Position numbers and translations under genes: made by a program | Notes under the pieces: model-generated | The model's input: only the letters and a program-made list of their open reading frames with translations | Told to the model about the DNA's origin: nothing | Databases searched by the model: none | Source of the DNA: CAZCTO01 sp964501725 | GTDB lineage: Bacteria; Bacillota; Clostridia; Saccharofermentanales; Saccharofermentanaceae | NCBI GenBank assembly: GCA_964501725.1 | Contig: CAZCTO010000020.1 | Coordinates: 1-40,456, forward strand | Length of the DNA stretch: 40,456 nt | Direction: 5' to 3' | Shown here: positions 32,913-40,456 of the stretch, in pieces | Position numbering within the stretch: the first letter of the stretch is position 1 | Layout: every line of letters begins with the position of its first letter

Positions 32913-34457
32913 ATGATCAGGAGAGCTATAATCAGTGTATCGGACAAGGCAGGAATTGCGGATTTTGCAAGGAAACTGGCAGATCTTAACGTTGAAATTT
33001 TGTCGACCGGCGGAACCGCGAAACTTCTCGAAAAAGAGGGGATTCCCTGTAAAGAAGTATCTGAGGTTACCGGTTTTCCCGAATGCCTGGATGGACGGGT
33101 AAAAACACTGCACCCGCTTCTTCACGGTGGTATTCTGGCGATTCGAGACAATGAAGCGCATATGAAAAGAATCGAAGAATTGGGCATCGGACTGATTGAT
33201 CTGATCGTGGTTAATTTGTATCCTTTCAAAGCAACGATAATGAAAACGGGTGTTTCTTTCGAAGAGTGCGTCGAGAATATAGACATCGGCGGGCCTTCTA
33301 TGTTGCGTGCGGCTGCTAAGAATCATCATGACGTAACGGTTATTACCGATCCTTCAGATTACGAGACTGTACTGGCTCAAATTGAGCAGAGCGGTGACAC
33401 GACCTTTGAAACCAGATTTATGCTTGCAAAGAAAGTGTTCGAACATACCGCTGCATATGATGCGCTGATTGCTCAATATTTCCTTTCCCAATCGGACGAT
33501 AAGAGCCTGCCTTCTACGTACACGGTTACATTTGATCGTGTCAGCCAGATGCGTTACGGCGAGAATCCGCATCAGAACGCGACGTTTTTCAAAAACGCAA
33601 TTCCGGTACCGGGCTCGCTTTCCGAAGCGGTTCAGATCAACGGGAAAGAATTGTCCTATAACAACATCGCGGACACAGACGCAACGATCAATTGCCTGAA
33701 GGAATTTTCGGCACCGACAATTGTTGCCGTCAAACATGCCAATCCCTGCGGGGTCGGATCCGCCGATACAATCTATGATGCATGGGTGAAAGCTTTCGAG
33801 GCGGACCCGGTTTCCATTTATGGGGGAATTGTGGCATCCAATCGCGAAGTTGACGGGAAAACCGCTGAAGCAATGAGCAAAGTATTCCTCGAGGTTATCG
33901 TGGCACCCTCATATTCAGCAGAAGCAAAAGAAATACTTTGCGCCAAGAAGAATCTTAGGGTTTTGGAGCTTCCCGAAATCTCCGCGCCCATCCCTGCAGA
34001 GGAACTGAATTATAAGCGCGTAATCGGCGGACTTCTCGTTCAGGATCATGATCGTACGGTTCTGTCTCCTGAGGGCATGCGTGTTGTAACAAATGCAAAG
34101 CCGTTTCCGGAAAAACTGGAGGATATGATTTTCGCGATGAAAGTTGTTAAACATGTGAAGTCCAACGGCATCGTCGTCGTAAAAAATCTTCAGACGATCG
34201 GTGTCGGGCCGGGGCAGACGAACCGTATCGGAGCGGCGAATATCGCATTCGATTTTGCAGGAGAAAAGGCCATGGACGCGGTTCTCGGATCCGACGCTTA
34301 CTTTCCTTTCAGCGACTGTGTTGAAGCAGCCCATAATGCCGGTATAACAACAATCGTCCAACCGGGAGGCTCAATACGTGATCAGGAGTCCATTGATGCA
34401 TGTAACGCTCATGGGATAGCGATGGTTTTCACAGGCGACCGTCACTTCAGACACTAA
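32913..34457 (+). CDS. purH: Bifunctional AICAR transformylase/IMP cyclohydrolase
   Basis: 514 aa. The N-terminal IMP cyclohydrolase (MGS-like) domain starts IRRAIISVSDKAG and includes STGGTAKLLEK; the C-terminal transformylase domain has MRYGENPHQNA, KHANPCGVG, GPGQTNR and the PGGSIRDQES ending. These catalyse the last two steps to IMP. The ATG at 32913 is preferred over an in-frame TTG at 32907, because it starts right after the purN stop and AAGG lies just upstream. The length fits the family. Confidence 0.95.
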   Translation: MIRRAIISVSDKAGIADFARKLADLNVEILSTGGTAKLLEKEGIPCKEVSEVTGFPECLDGRVKTLHPLLHGGILAIRDNEAHMKRIEELGIGLIDLIVVNLYPFKATIMKTGVSFEECVENIDIGGPSMLRAAAKNHHDVTVITDPSDYETVLAQIEQSGDTTFETRFMLAKKVFEHTAAYDALIAQYFLSQSDDKSLPSTYTVTFDRVSQMRYGENPHQNATFFKNAIPVPGSLSEAVQINGKELSYNNIADTDATINCLKEFSAPTIVAVKHANPCGVGSADTIYDAWVKAFEADPVSIYGGIVASNREVDGKTAEAMSKVFLEVIVAPSYSAEAKEILCAKKNLRVLELPEISAPIPAEELNYKRVIGGLLVQDHDRTVLSPEGMRVVTNAKPFPEKLEDMIFAMKVVKHVKSNGIVVVKNLQTIGVGPGQTNRIGAANIAFDFAGEKAMDAVLGSDAYFPFSDCVEAAHNAGITTIVQPGGSIRDQESIDACNAHGIAMVFTGDRHFRH

Positions 34458-34475
34458 TTCAATTCGGAGGTATTT

Positions 34476-35735
34476 ATGAAGGTTTTGGTAGTCGGATCCG
34501 GCGGAAGAGAGCACGTTATTTGCTGGAAACTGAAACAGAGTAAGAAAGTCACTGAGCTCTATTGCGCTCCCGGAAACGGGGGAATCGCATCCATTGCTAC
34601 ATGTGTTCCGATTCCGGCTGCAGAAGTGAATTCAATCGTCGAATTTGCACTTGCTGAAAAAATGGATCTGGTGTTTGTCGCTCCGGAAGACCCCCTTGCC
34701 AAGGGACTGGTTGATCTCTTGCAGCAGGCCGGAATCCGCGCGTTCGGACCAAGCGCAAAAGCAGCGTATATTGAGGCGTCCAAAGCATTTTCAAAAGACT
34801 TGATGAAACGTTACGGAATTCCGACGGCTGCATATGAACTTTTCGATTCCGAAGAAGAAGCACTGAAATATTCTGCCGGCCTTAATCTTCCGATCGTCAT
34901 TAAAGCAGATGGTCTGGCGCTGGGGAAGGGTGTAATTATCGCATTTACGCGAGAAGAGGCAGTTGCTGCCATTAAAGCGATGTTTTCCGAAAAAATATTC
35001 GGAAGTGCCGGGGACAAAGTACTTATCGAAGAATTTCTTACCGGTCCTGAGTTGACCATTCTCGCTTTTTCGGACGGTGACACGGTAATACCAATGATCT
35101 CCTCAAGAGATCATAAGCGGGCGCTTGACCATGATGAGGGCAAGAATACCGGCGGAATGGGTGCGATTACACCCGGTGCTGTCTTGTCGGATGATGATCA
35201 GAAGTACATCGACGAGTACATTATTAATGCAACCATTCGAGCAATGAAGCAAGAGGGAAGACCGTTTGTCGGGGTGATCTATTTTGGTTTAATGCTGACA
35301 TCTTCAGGTCCAAAAGTAATTGAATATAACGCAAGATTCGGAGATCCGGAAGCTCAGGCTGTACTTCCGCGTCTCGAAAATGATTTGATTGATGTGATCG
35401 ACGCTTGCATTGATCATACCCTGGATCAAGTCACCCTGCGTTTTCGGCCGGGTGCCTCCTGCTGTGTTGTCATGGCATCGGGCGGATATCCTGATCATTA
35501 CGATAAAGGATTTGAGATTCGCGGTATAGAGGATTGCGGAAGACTTGTGTTTCATGCGGGCACAAAACTATCTGACGGGAAGATTGTGACCGCTGGCGGT
35601 AGAGTGCTCTGTGTTTATGCGGATGCGGATACGCTGGATGAGGCAATTGATAAGGCGTATGAGGGAGTAAAGAAGATTTCTTTTGAGGGAATGCATTATC
35701 GAACCGATATCGGCAGAACCGGGAGGAAAGATTGA
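34476..35735 (+). CDS. purD: Phosphoribosylamine-glycine ligase
   Basis: 419 aa ATP-grasp enzyme joining PRA and glycine with ATP, step 2 of purine synthesis. Motifs are VVGSGGREHVICWKL, LPIVIKADGLALGKGVI, TGGMGAITPG, GVIYFGLMLTSSGPKVIEYN and RFGDPEAQAVLPRL. CGGAGG precedes the ATG. The stop overlaps the TTG start of the nadD fusion. All family motifs look intact. Confidence 0.95.
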   Translation: MKVLVVGSGGREHVICWKLKQSKKVTELYCAPGNGGIASIATCVPIPAAEVNSIVEFALAEKMDLVFVAPEDPLAKGLVDLLQQAGIRAFGPSAKAAYIEASKAFSKDLMKRYGIPTAAYELFDSEEEALKYSAGLNLPIVIKADGLALGKGVIIAFTREEAVAAIKAMFSEKIFGSAGDKVLIEEFLTGPELTILAFSDGDTVIPMISSRDHKRALDHDEGKNTGGMGAITPGAVLSDDDQKYIDEYIINATIRAMKQEGRPFVGVIYFGLMLTSSGPKVIEYNARFGDPEAQAVLPRLENDLIDVIDACIDHTLDQVTLRFRPGASCCVVMASGGYPDHYDKGFEIRGIEDCGRLVFHAGTKLSDGKIVTAGGRVLCVYADADTLDEAIDKAYEGVKKISFEGMHYRTDIGRTGRKD

Positions 35736-36916
35736 ATTACGGCATTTATGGAGGCGCTTTCGATCCTTTTCATGCGGGACACCTGTCCGTAATCCGCGGT
35801 GCGCTCAAAAGCAAACTGATCGATAAGATTTTGGTTATACCCACCGGTATACCGGCGATCAAATCATCAAGGAATTTGTCGTTACCACCGTACCGTTACT
35901 ATATGACTGCGAAAGCAGTCAAAAACATAGATCATTGTGAAGTATCGGCAGTTGAGTTCAAATTGGGCAAACCATCCTTTACAATCGATACAATTCATTC
36001 ACTTCTGGAATCAGGGCAAATAAGCGAAAGCGACAGGATTTATTTGGTTTGCGGTTCTGATTTATTGTTTGATTTTGATAAGTGGCGTCAACCGGAGAAA
36101 CTTTTGGAAAAGGTATCGCTGCTTGTCGCAAAAAGACCCGGAAATGACGAAAATGCAATCAATCTTGCCGCGGAGAAAATCGAAAAGAAATACGGCGGAG
36201 TGATAGAATTTTTCCGGACGGATGCAGTTGATATCTCGTCAACTGAGATCCGCAAATCTCACAACTACTCACTACTTCCGCCTGCGGTGCAACAATTCAT
36301 CGATAAAAATGATCTGTACCCGGAAGATCGCCCGCTGGACCAACTGAATGACGAGTCTTTTATGGCTCTGTCACAATACTGCATGATACTGTTTTTCGAG
36401 CTGTCTGAAAAGCGCCTCCTTCATAGCCTTAATACGGCAGTATTATCAGCTCGTTATGCACTTCGTTTCGGGTATGATCCGAATCAAGCCGCGATCGCCG
36501 GACTGTTGCATGACTGTGCCAAAGAGCTTACGGTCGAGGACCAGAGAAGACTGGCAAGTGAAGTGATCTCCGGGAAATTGCCGAGTAAAGAGATGATTCA
36601 TGCCCCGGCCGGCGTTAAATATGCGGCAGAAAAATACAGTGTTGCCGACAGCTGCGTTTTGGATGCAATCAATTATCATACGACCGGCAGAGCCAACATG
36701 ACCGGCATCGAGAAAATTGTTTATCTGGCGGACAAACTCGAACCCGCGCGGGATTATGATGATCTCAGCGAAATACGGAGAATCGTTGAAACCGATCTGG
36801 ACGGAGCAATGATTGAGTGTTTATCTGCCGTCAAAGATAGCCTCACCCGAAAAGGACTTTCATTTCATGATCAATCGTCCGATGCGCTTAACGAACTCAC
36901 AAAAAAGAAGGACTGA
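35732..36916 (+). CDS. nadD: NadD-YqeK fusion: nicotinate-nucleotide adenylyltransferase + HD phosphohydrolase
   Basis: 394 aa. The N-terminal nucleotidyltransferase (about 1-190) has GGAFDPFHAGHL and DISSTEIRKS, typical of NadD, which adenylates NaMN to NaAD. A linker (about 190-210) joins a YqeK-type HD domain (about 215-390) with HSLNTAVLSARYAL, HDCAKEL and YLADKLEPARDY; YqeK hydrolyses Ap4A. Usually these are two adjacent genes in Firmicutes, followed by rsfS, as here. The TTG start has GGAGG 5 bases upstream and overlaps the purD stop. The GGAFDPFH signature differs slightly from the usual GGTFDPIH. Confidence 0.9.
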   Translation: MNYGIYGGAFDPFHAGHLSVIRGALKSKLIDKILVIPTGIPAIKSSRNLSLPPYRYYMTAKAVKNIDHCEVSAVEFKLGKPSFTIDTIHSLLESGQISESDRIYLVCGSDLLFDFDKWRQPEKLLEKVSLLVAKRPGNDENAINLAAEKIEKKYGGVIEFFRTDAVDISSTEIRKSHNYSLLPPAVQQFIDKNDLYPEDRPLDQLNDESFMALSQYCMILFFELSEKRLLHSLNTAVLSARYALRFGYDPNQAAIAGLLHDCAKELTVEDQRRLASEVISGKLPSKEMIHAPAGVKYAAEKYSVADSCVLDAINYHTTGRANMTGIEKIVYLADKLEPARDYDDLSEIRRIVETDLDGAMIECLSAVKDSLTRKGLSFHDQSSDALNELTKKKD

Positions 36917-36937
36917 GAAGTAAACAAGGAGGAAACA

Positions 36938-37321
36938 ATGAATTCAAAAGAACTGTCCGAAAAAATCGTCACCATACTCGAAAATAAGAAGGCTATTGAT
37001 ATTGAGGTTTTACCGGTAGCGGATAAAACAATAATCGCAGACTATTTTATTGTCGCATCCGGCTCATCGACAACTCATATTAAGGCTTTATCTGATGAGG
37101 TAGCCTTCGTCCTTAAAGACGAATTTAAAATATCTACAGATCGTGTTGAAGGGTTTTCTACCGGAAGATGGATTCTGATGGATTATAAAGATGTGATTGT
37201 TCACTTGTTTCACCCCGAAGAAAGAGAGAACTACAGTCTCGAAAAACTATGGTCAACCAGACCCCCGGATGTCTCCATCTATGATCCGGATAATGAGCAT
37301 CAGGATACAGATCCGGAATAA
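36938..37321 (+). CDS. rsfS: Ribosomal silencing factor
   Basis: 127 aa, full length. RsfS binds ribosomal protein uL14 and blocks subunit joining when nutrients are short. Family motifs are DYFIVASGSSTTHIKAL, RVEGFSTGRWILMDYKDVIV and HLFHPEERENYSLEKLW. AAGGAGG lies 6 bases before the ATG. It follows the NadD-YqeK fusion by about 20 bp, the standard nadD-yqeK-rsfS order, and is probably co-transcribed. Confidence 0.94.
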   Translation: MNSKELSEKIVTILENKKAIDIEVLPVADKTIIADYFIVASGSSTTHIKALSDEVAFVLKDEFKISTDRVEGFSTGRWILMDYKDVIVHLFHPEERENYSLEKLWSTRPPDVSIYDPDNEHQDTDPE

Positions 37322-37418
37322 GATCATTGTCGGAAGCATGATCATATTGTCGAATACCGCCGATTACATCTTGCGTGCAGTCTGATAATCTGCAGGTAAA
37401 CGAATCGGTGGATTTTAT

Positions 37419-38177
37419 ATGGACTCATCCGGAAGGAAAACTGTAGCTATAATCGTTGCCGCTTCAATCGGGTTGATTGCCTGCGGAGTTCGTTTGCTTG
37501 TGGAGTATTATTCTCCGCCGGCCGTTGTATACAGAACGGATTCCGGTGAGAGTGGAGTACCGGATCCCGCCGGTATAAGTTCTGTTCCGGATACAGGCAC
37601 CGAATTGTCCGGTCTGCCTTTGCAGGGAAATGCCGATTCAGGTACAGCCGTTATTTCTCAAACCGAGACAAAGACTATCCCGGTATATATTTGCGGATCC
37701 ATTGAAATTCCGGGAGTCTATCAGGTTGAAATGAATTCATTCCTTTATGAACTGGTTGAACTTGCCGGCGGACTTACAGCAGAAGCTGCAGCCGAAGATA
37801 TTAATCTGGTAATGTGCTTTACTTCCCCGGTCTCTGTTTACATCCCTTCGATTGATGATTTGAATGAGAGTCAATCGGATAAGCCGTCAGGCGATTCATC
37901 GTCTTATGTACGTAAGAATAACGACACTTATGTTTGGGGTGATCCTGTTCCTGCCTTGGCATCTGATTCCTCTACTGCGAGTCCGTTGATCGTAAATATT
38001 AATCTTGCCGGCAAATCAGAACTGATGACACTTGCGGGTGTCGGTGAAGTCACGGCGGACTCAATCATTCAGTATCGGGAGCAAAGCGGGCCATTTCTTC
38101 AAATTGAAGACATCATGAAGGTGCCCGGAATTAAGCAGGGAAGATTTGACGCAATCAAGGATAAAATTACGGTATGA
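37419..38177 (+). CDS. comEA: ComEA-like competence DNA-binding protein
   Basis: 252 aa. One N-terminal transmembrane helix (about 6-28), a Pro/Ser/Thr-rich spacer, then an SLBB domain (about 87-140; IPVYICGSIEIPGVYQVE) and a C-terminal pair of helix-hairpin-helix motifs (about 185-252) including INLAGKSELMTLAGVGEVTA and FLQIEDIMKVPGIKQGRFD. ComEA binds incoming DNA at the cell surface in natural transformation. GGTGG precedes the ATG. comEC and comEB are not in the window, so uptake ability cannot be judged. Confidence 0.87.
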   Translation: MDSSGRKTVAIIVAASIGLIACGVRLLVEYYSPPAVVYRTDSGESGVPDPAGISSVPDTGTELSGLPLQGNADSGTAVISQTETKTIPVYICGSIEIPGVYQVEMNSFLYELVELAGGLTAEAAAEDINLVMCFTSPVSVYIPSIDDLNESQSDKPSGDSSSYVRKNNDTYVWGDPVPALASDSSTASPLIVNINLAGKSELMTLAGVGEVTADSIIQYREQSGPFLQIEDIMKVPGIKQGRFDAIKDKITV

Positions 38178-38224
38178 CATTTTCGCCTTGCATTTGATCG
38201 TTATCTGAGATAGACTACATCCAT

Positions 38225-38478
38225 AAGTAAAGACTGTGACAAGGATACGCATCAATTATGCAACCCGAAAGAGAGTGAAGACCTCAGGCTGAAAGTCTTC
38301 TGCGGCATAGCAAATGGATGTACCGCCTTCGAGTCGCCGGGGGAACGTGCGAATCAGCACTAGTAACCAAGGACGCTGACTGCGTTATCGTCATCTTGAG
38401 AGGCTCTTATTACGGAGCAATTTGGGTGGAACCGTGCTGCCAGGCACCCCATGAGGTGTTGGTGTTGTACGGTTTTTT
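38225..38478 (+). ncRNA. T-box riboswitch controlling thrS (specifier ACC)
   Basis: tRNA-sensing leader. The AGAGAG (about 38270) and GGCTGAAAG elements of Stem I are present. The specifier ACC (38322-38324, Thr) is followed by GCCTTCGAG as usual in the specifier loop. The T-box element TTGGGTGGAACCGTG (38422-38436) carries TGGA, which would pair with a tRNA ending UCCA. Its 3' part folds into a terminator ending in six T (38473-38478). Uncharged tRNA-Thr should favour the antiterminator. Boundaries of Stem I's base are approximate. Confidence 0.88.
38430..38478 (+). terminator. T-box terminator
   Basis: AACCGT (38430-38435) pairs with ACGGTT (38469-38474), with further G-U-containing pairs inside between 38437-38449 and 38455-38467, and a T6 run (38473-38478). 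It is mutually exclusive with the T-box antiterminator. Confidence 0.8.
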
Positions 38479-38509
38479 GATGTTACGAAATGAAGCGGAG
38501 GATAACGAA

Positions 38510-40306
38510 ATGGTTGATTTTTCAAGTAATGAAGGAAAAAATGCCTACAGGCATTCCAGCTCCCATATTATGGCACAGGCAGTCAAGAGACTATGGCCTG
38601 AAACAAAGCTCGCGATCGGTCCCGCAATCGAAGACGGCTTCTATTATGATTTCGATCATGAGGGTACTTTTTCTAAAGAAGAACTGGAAAAAATCGAAAC
38701 CGAGATGAGGAAAATCGTTAAAGAGCGTTTACCCATCGAGCGATTTGAGTTGTCAAGGGATGAAGCCAGGAAATTAATGGCTGATCAAGGAGAGATTTAC
38801 AAAGTTGAGTTGATTGATGATCTTCCGGCAGACGCTGTGATTTCTTTCTATAAACAGGGAGAATTTACGGATCTGTGTGCCGGGCCTCATCTGGAGAATA
38901 CCAATGAGGTGAAAGCATTCAAGTTGACCCAGGTGGCAGGGGCGTATTGGCGCGGAAGCGAGAAAAACAAGATGCTTCAGCGTATTTACGGGACAAGTTT
39001 CCCGGATCAGGAATCCCTGAAGACATATCTGGATAAGATGGAGGAAGCCAAGAAGCGCGATCATAACAAGCTCGGAAGAGAACTTTTGTATTTTACCACT
39101 GCGGAATGCATCGGACAGGGGCTTCCGATCATGTTGCCCAAAGGTGCAAAAGTGATGCAAAATCTAATTCGTTTTGTGGAAGACGAAGAGGAAAGGCGCG
39201 GCTATCTCCTGACAAAAACACCCTATATGGCCAAATCAGACCTGTATAAGATATCCGGCCATTGGTATCACTACCGTGACGGAATGTTCCTGATGGGCGA
39301 TCCTGCGGCAATCAATGAAGGAGAAGAAATCAATGAGTCGGACATATATGCATTGCGCCCGATGACATGTCCGTTTCAGTATCAGGCCTATTTATCGGAG
39401 AGCAGAAGTTATCGCGACCTGCCGCTACGGTATGCTGAGACTTCAACTCTTTTCCGTAATGAATCTTCCGGAGAAATGCACGGATTGATCCGCCTCCGTC
39501 AGTTCACCATTTCGGAAGGTCACCTGATGTGTACCCCGGAACAATTGAACGAGGAATTCACAGGATGCCTGAATCTGGCAACTTTTATGCTTGAAGTTTT
39601 GGGACTGGACGGAGATGTCAGTTACCGTTTCTCAAAATGGGACCCGAATGATCGCGACAAGTATGTCGGAACAACAGAAGAATGGGAAGCCGCGCAGGAC
39701 GCCATGCGGAAGATCCTTGACGGCCTTGGCCTTAACTATAAGGAAGCGGTGGGCGAGGCTGCGTTTTACGGACCAAAACTCGATATTCAAATCAAAAACG
39801 TCTGGGGAAAAGAGGATACTCTCGTTACCATTCAAATTGATTTTCAGCAAGGAAAGCAATTCGGCATGGAGTATACGGACAGCGACGGAGAAAAGAAGAA
39901 CCCCTACGTCATTCACCGTACATCCATCGGATGTTATGAGCGTACACTCGCGTTGCTTATCGAAAAATATGCAGGCGTATTACCGCTTTGGATTGCAGCC
40001 GAACAAGCGCGCATTCTTCCGATATCCGATAAGCATGTGCAAAAGGCATATGAGGTCAGAGATTATTTGAGAAGTCTCGGGTTACGCGTTTCCGTGGATG
40101 ATCGTGATGAAAAGATCGGCAAGAAAATTCGCCAGGCACAGATGGACAAGTTGATCTATATGTTGGTTCTGGGCGATAAAGAGATCGAAGAAAACAAGCT
40201 CGCGGTAAGATCCCGTTTTGAAGGGGAGCTGGGTGCGCTGCCTGTTTCAGAGGTTGCGGAAAGATTATCCGATGAAGTGAGAAGAAGAGTTAAGAATTTT
40301 GTTTGA
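38510..40306 (+). CDS. thrS: Threonyl-tRNA synthetase, lacking the TGS domain
   Basis: 598 aa, against about 640 in the usual enzyme, because the N-terminal TGS domain is absent. The editing domain is intact (His15 and His19 in HSSSHIMAQAV; CAGPHL further on). The class II core has RPMTCPFQ (zinc-ligand Cys), SGEMHGLIRLRQF (zinc His) and VIHRTSIG (third ligand), and the C-terminal anticodon domain follows. The active-site wording differs from the common RPMNCPGH form. GGAGG lies 8 bases before the ATG at 38510, which is the correct start. Longer in-frame codons fall within the T-box leader. Confidence 0.92.
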   Translation: MVDFSSNEGKNAYRHSSSHIMAQAVKRLWPETKLAIGPAIEDGFYYDFDHEGTFSKEELEKIETEMRKIVKERLPIERFELSRDEARKLMADQGEIYKVELIDDLPADAVISFYKQGEFTDLCAGPHLENTNEVKAFKLTQVAGAYWRGSEKNKMLQRIYGTSFPDQESLKTYLDKMEEAKKRDHNKLGRELLYFTTAECIGQGLPIMLPKGAKVMQNLIRFVEDEEERRGYLLTKTPYMAKSDLYKISGHWYHYRDGMFLMGDPAAINEGEEINESDIYALRPMTCPFQYQAYLSESRSYRDLPLRYAETSTLFRNESSGEMHGLIRLRQFTISEGHLMCTPEQLNEEFTGCLNLATFMLEVLGLDGDVSYRFSKWDPNDRDKYVGTTEEWEAAQDAMRKILDGLGLNYKEAVGEAAFYGPKLDIQIKNVWGKEDTLVTIQIDFQQGKQFGMEYTDSDGEKKNPYVIHRTSIGCYERTLALLIEKYAGVLPLWIAAEQARILPISDKHVQKAYEVRDYLRSLGLRVSVDDRDEKIGKKIRQAQMDKLIYMLVLGDKEIEENKLAVRSRFEGELGALPVSEVAERLSDEVRRRVKNFV

Positions 40307-40343
40307 AAAGACCGAAGGATAACGACTGTTTTTACTTTTCTCG

Positions 40344-40372
40344 TTGACAGTTTGAGCATTTGCAATTAAAAT
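40344..40372 (+). promoter_or_regulatory. tRNA-Pro promoter
   Basis: A perfect TTGACA -35 (40344-40349), 17-base spacer and TAAAAT -10 (40367-40372). The start would be about 40379, just before a 3-nt-loop hairpin (40381-40399) and the tRNA. Confidence 0.8.
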
Positions 40373-40380
40373 TCTATTGT

Positions 40381-40399
40381 TCGTCCGAGATTCGGACGA
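40381..40399 (+). other. 8-bp hairpin in the tRNA leader
   Basis: TCGTCCGA (40381-40388) pairs perfectly with TCGGACGA (40392-40399) around GAT. It lies between the promoter and the tRNA 5' end, with no T run, so it may be a processing signal. Confidence 0.45.
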
Positions 40400-40402
40400 T
40401 AT

Positions 40403-40456
40403 CGGGGTGTGGCTCAGGTGGTAGAGCGCTTGGTTCGGGACCAAGAGGCCGGAAGT
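40403..40456 (+). tRNA. tRNA-Pro (anticodon CGG), 3' end cut by the window
   Basis: Starts CGGGGTG (acceptor), D-arm GCTC/GAGC, then anticodon stem CTTGG/CCAAG with loop TTCGGGA, giving anticodon CGG (proline). The 3' half beyond the T-stem start is outside the window. Confidence 0.9.

Noticed and set aside
38318..38509. In-frame N-terminal extension of thrS starting at 38318
   Set aside because: It runs through the T-box leader and its terminator; the GGAGG-supported ATG at 38510 is the real start.

Overview
The window looks like a chromosomal segment of a low-to-moderate GC anaerobic Firmicute, most likely a member of the Clostridia. The basis is strong GGAGG-type ribosome binding sites throughout, a T-box leader on thrS, the Firmicute gene orders cdaA-glmM-glmS and nadD-yqeK-rsfS-comEA, a BMP-type nucleoside importer, and an AmmeMemoRadiSam cluster typical of anaerobes. 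Genus cannot be fixed from sequence reading alone.

Layout. Bases 1-3100 form an accessory patch: a short serine recombinase, an ECF-like sigma factor with a two-helix membrane tail, and a single-span membrane protein. A ~32-bp direct repeat (181-212 and 3054-3085) brackets them. Immediately beyond lies a 5'-truncated HD-GYP gene. Bases 3786-6380 hold a CadC/CadA-type metal efflux operon (minus strand) with a visible operator. Bases 6479-11019 hold a DUF4256 gene preceded by a 10-codon minicistron, a 36-codon basic ORF whose ribosome binding site sits in a 13-bp hairpin, a WG-repeat lipoprotein, an ECF sigma/anti-sigma pair and a small membrane protein. Bases 11133-13267 encode AmrS and a fused Memo-like/AMMECR1 protein.

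From 13374 most genes are on the plus strand and metabolic: a MATE exporter; PHP phosphoesterase-nagA-Crp regulator; xpt with a nucleoside ABC importer (lipoprotein, double ATPase, two permeases); a diadenylate cyclase fused to a YbbR domain, followed by glmM and glmS; a PPK2 (minus strand); a GlmU-like left-handed beta-helix protein; a HEAT-repeat protein (minus strand); a CapA lipoprotein; purE-purN-purH-purD; a NadD-YqeK fusion, rsfS and comEA; and thrS under T-box control. A tRNA-Pro(CGG) with a near-consensus promoter runs off the right edge.

How they fit together. Two themes recur. One is purine supply: import and salvage by xpt plus the ABC system, and de novo synthesis by part of the pur pathway. 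The other is amino-sugar and envelope control: NagA feeds glucosamine-6-phosphate, and GlmS/GlmM make the peptidoglycan precursor next to the c-di-AMP synthase that is known to be coupled to GlmM. The most distinctive observations are the CdaA-YbbR fusion, the repeat-bounded recombinase/sigma module, the RBS-hairpin micro-ORF, the NadD-YqeK fusion and a T-box-controlled ThrRS lacking the N-terminal TGS domain. No CRISPR array, intact insertion sequence, prophage or rRNA gene was seen.
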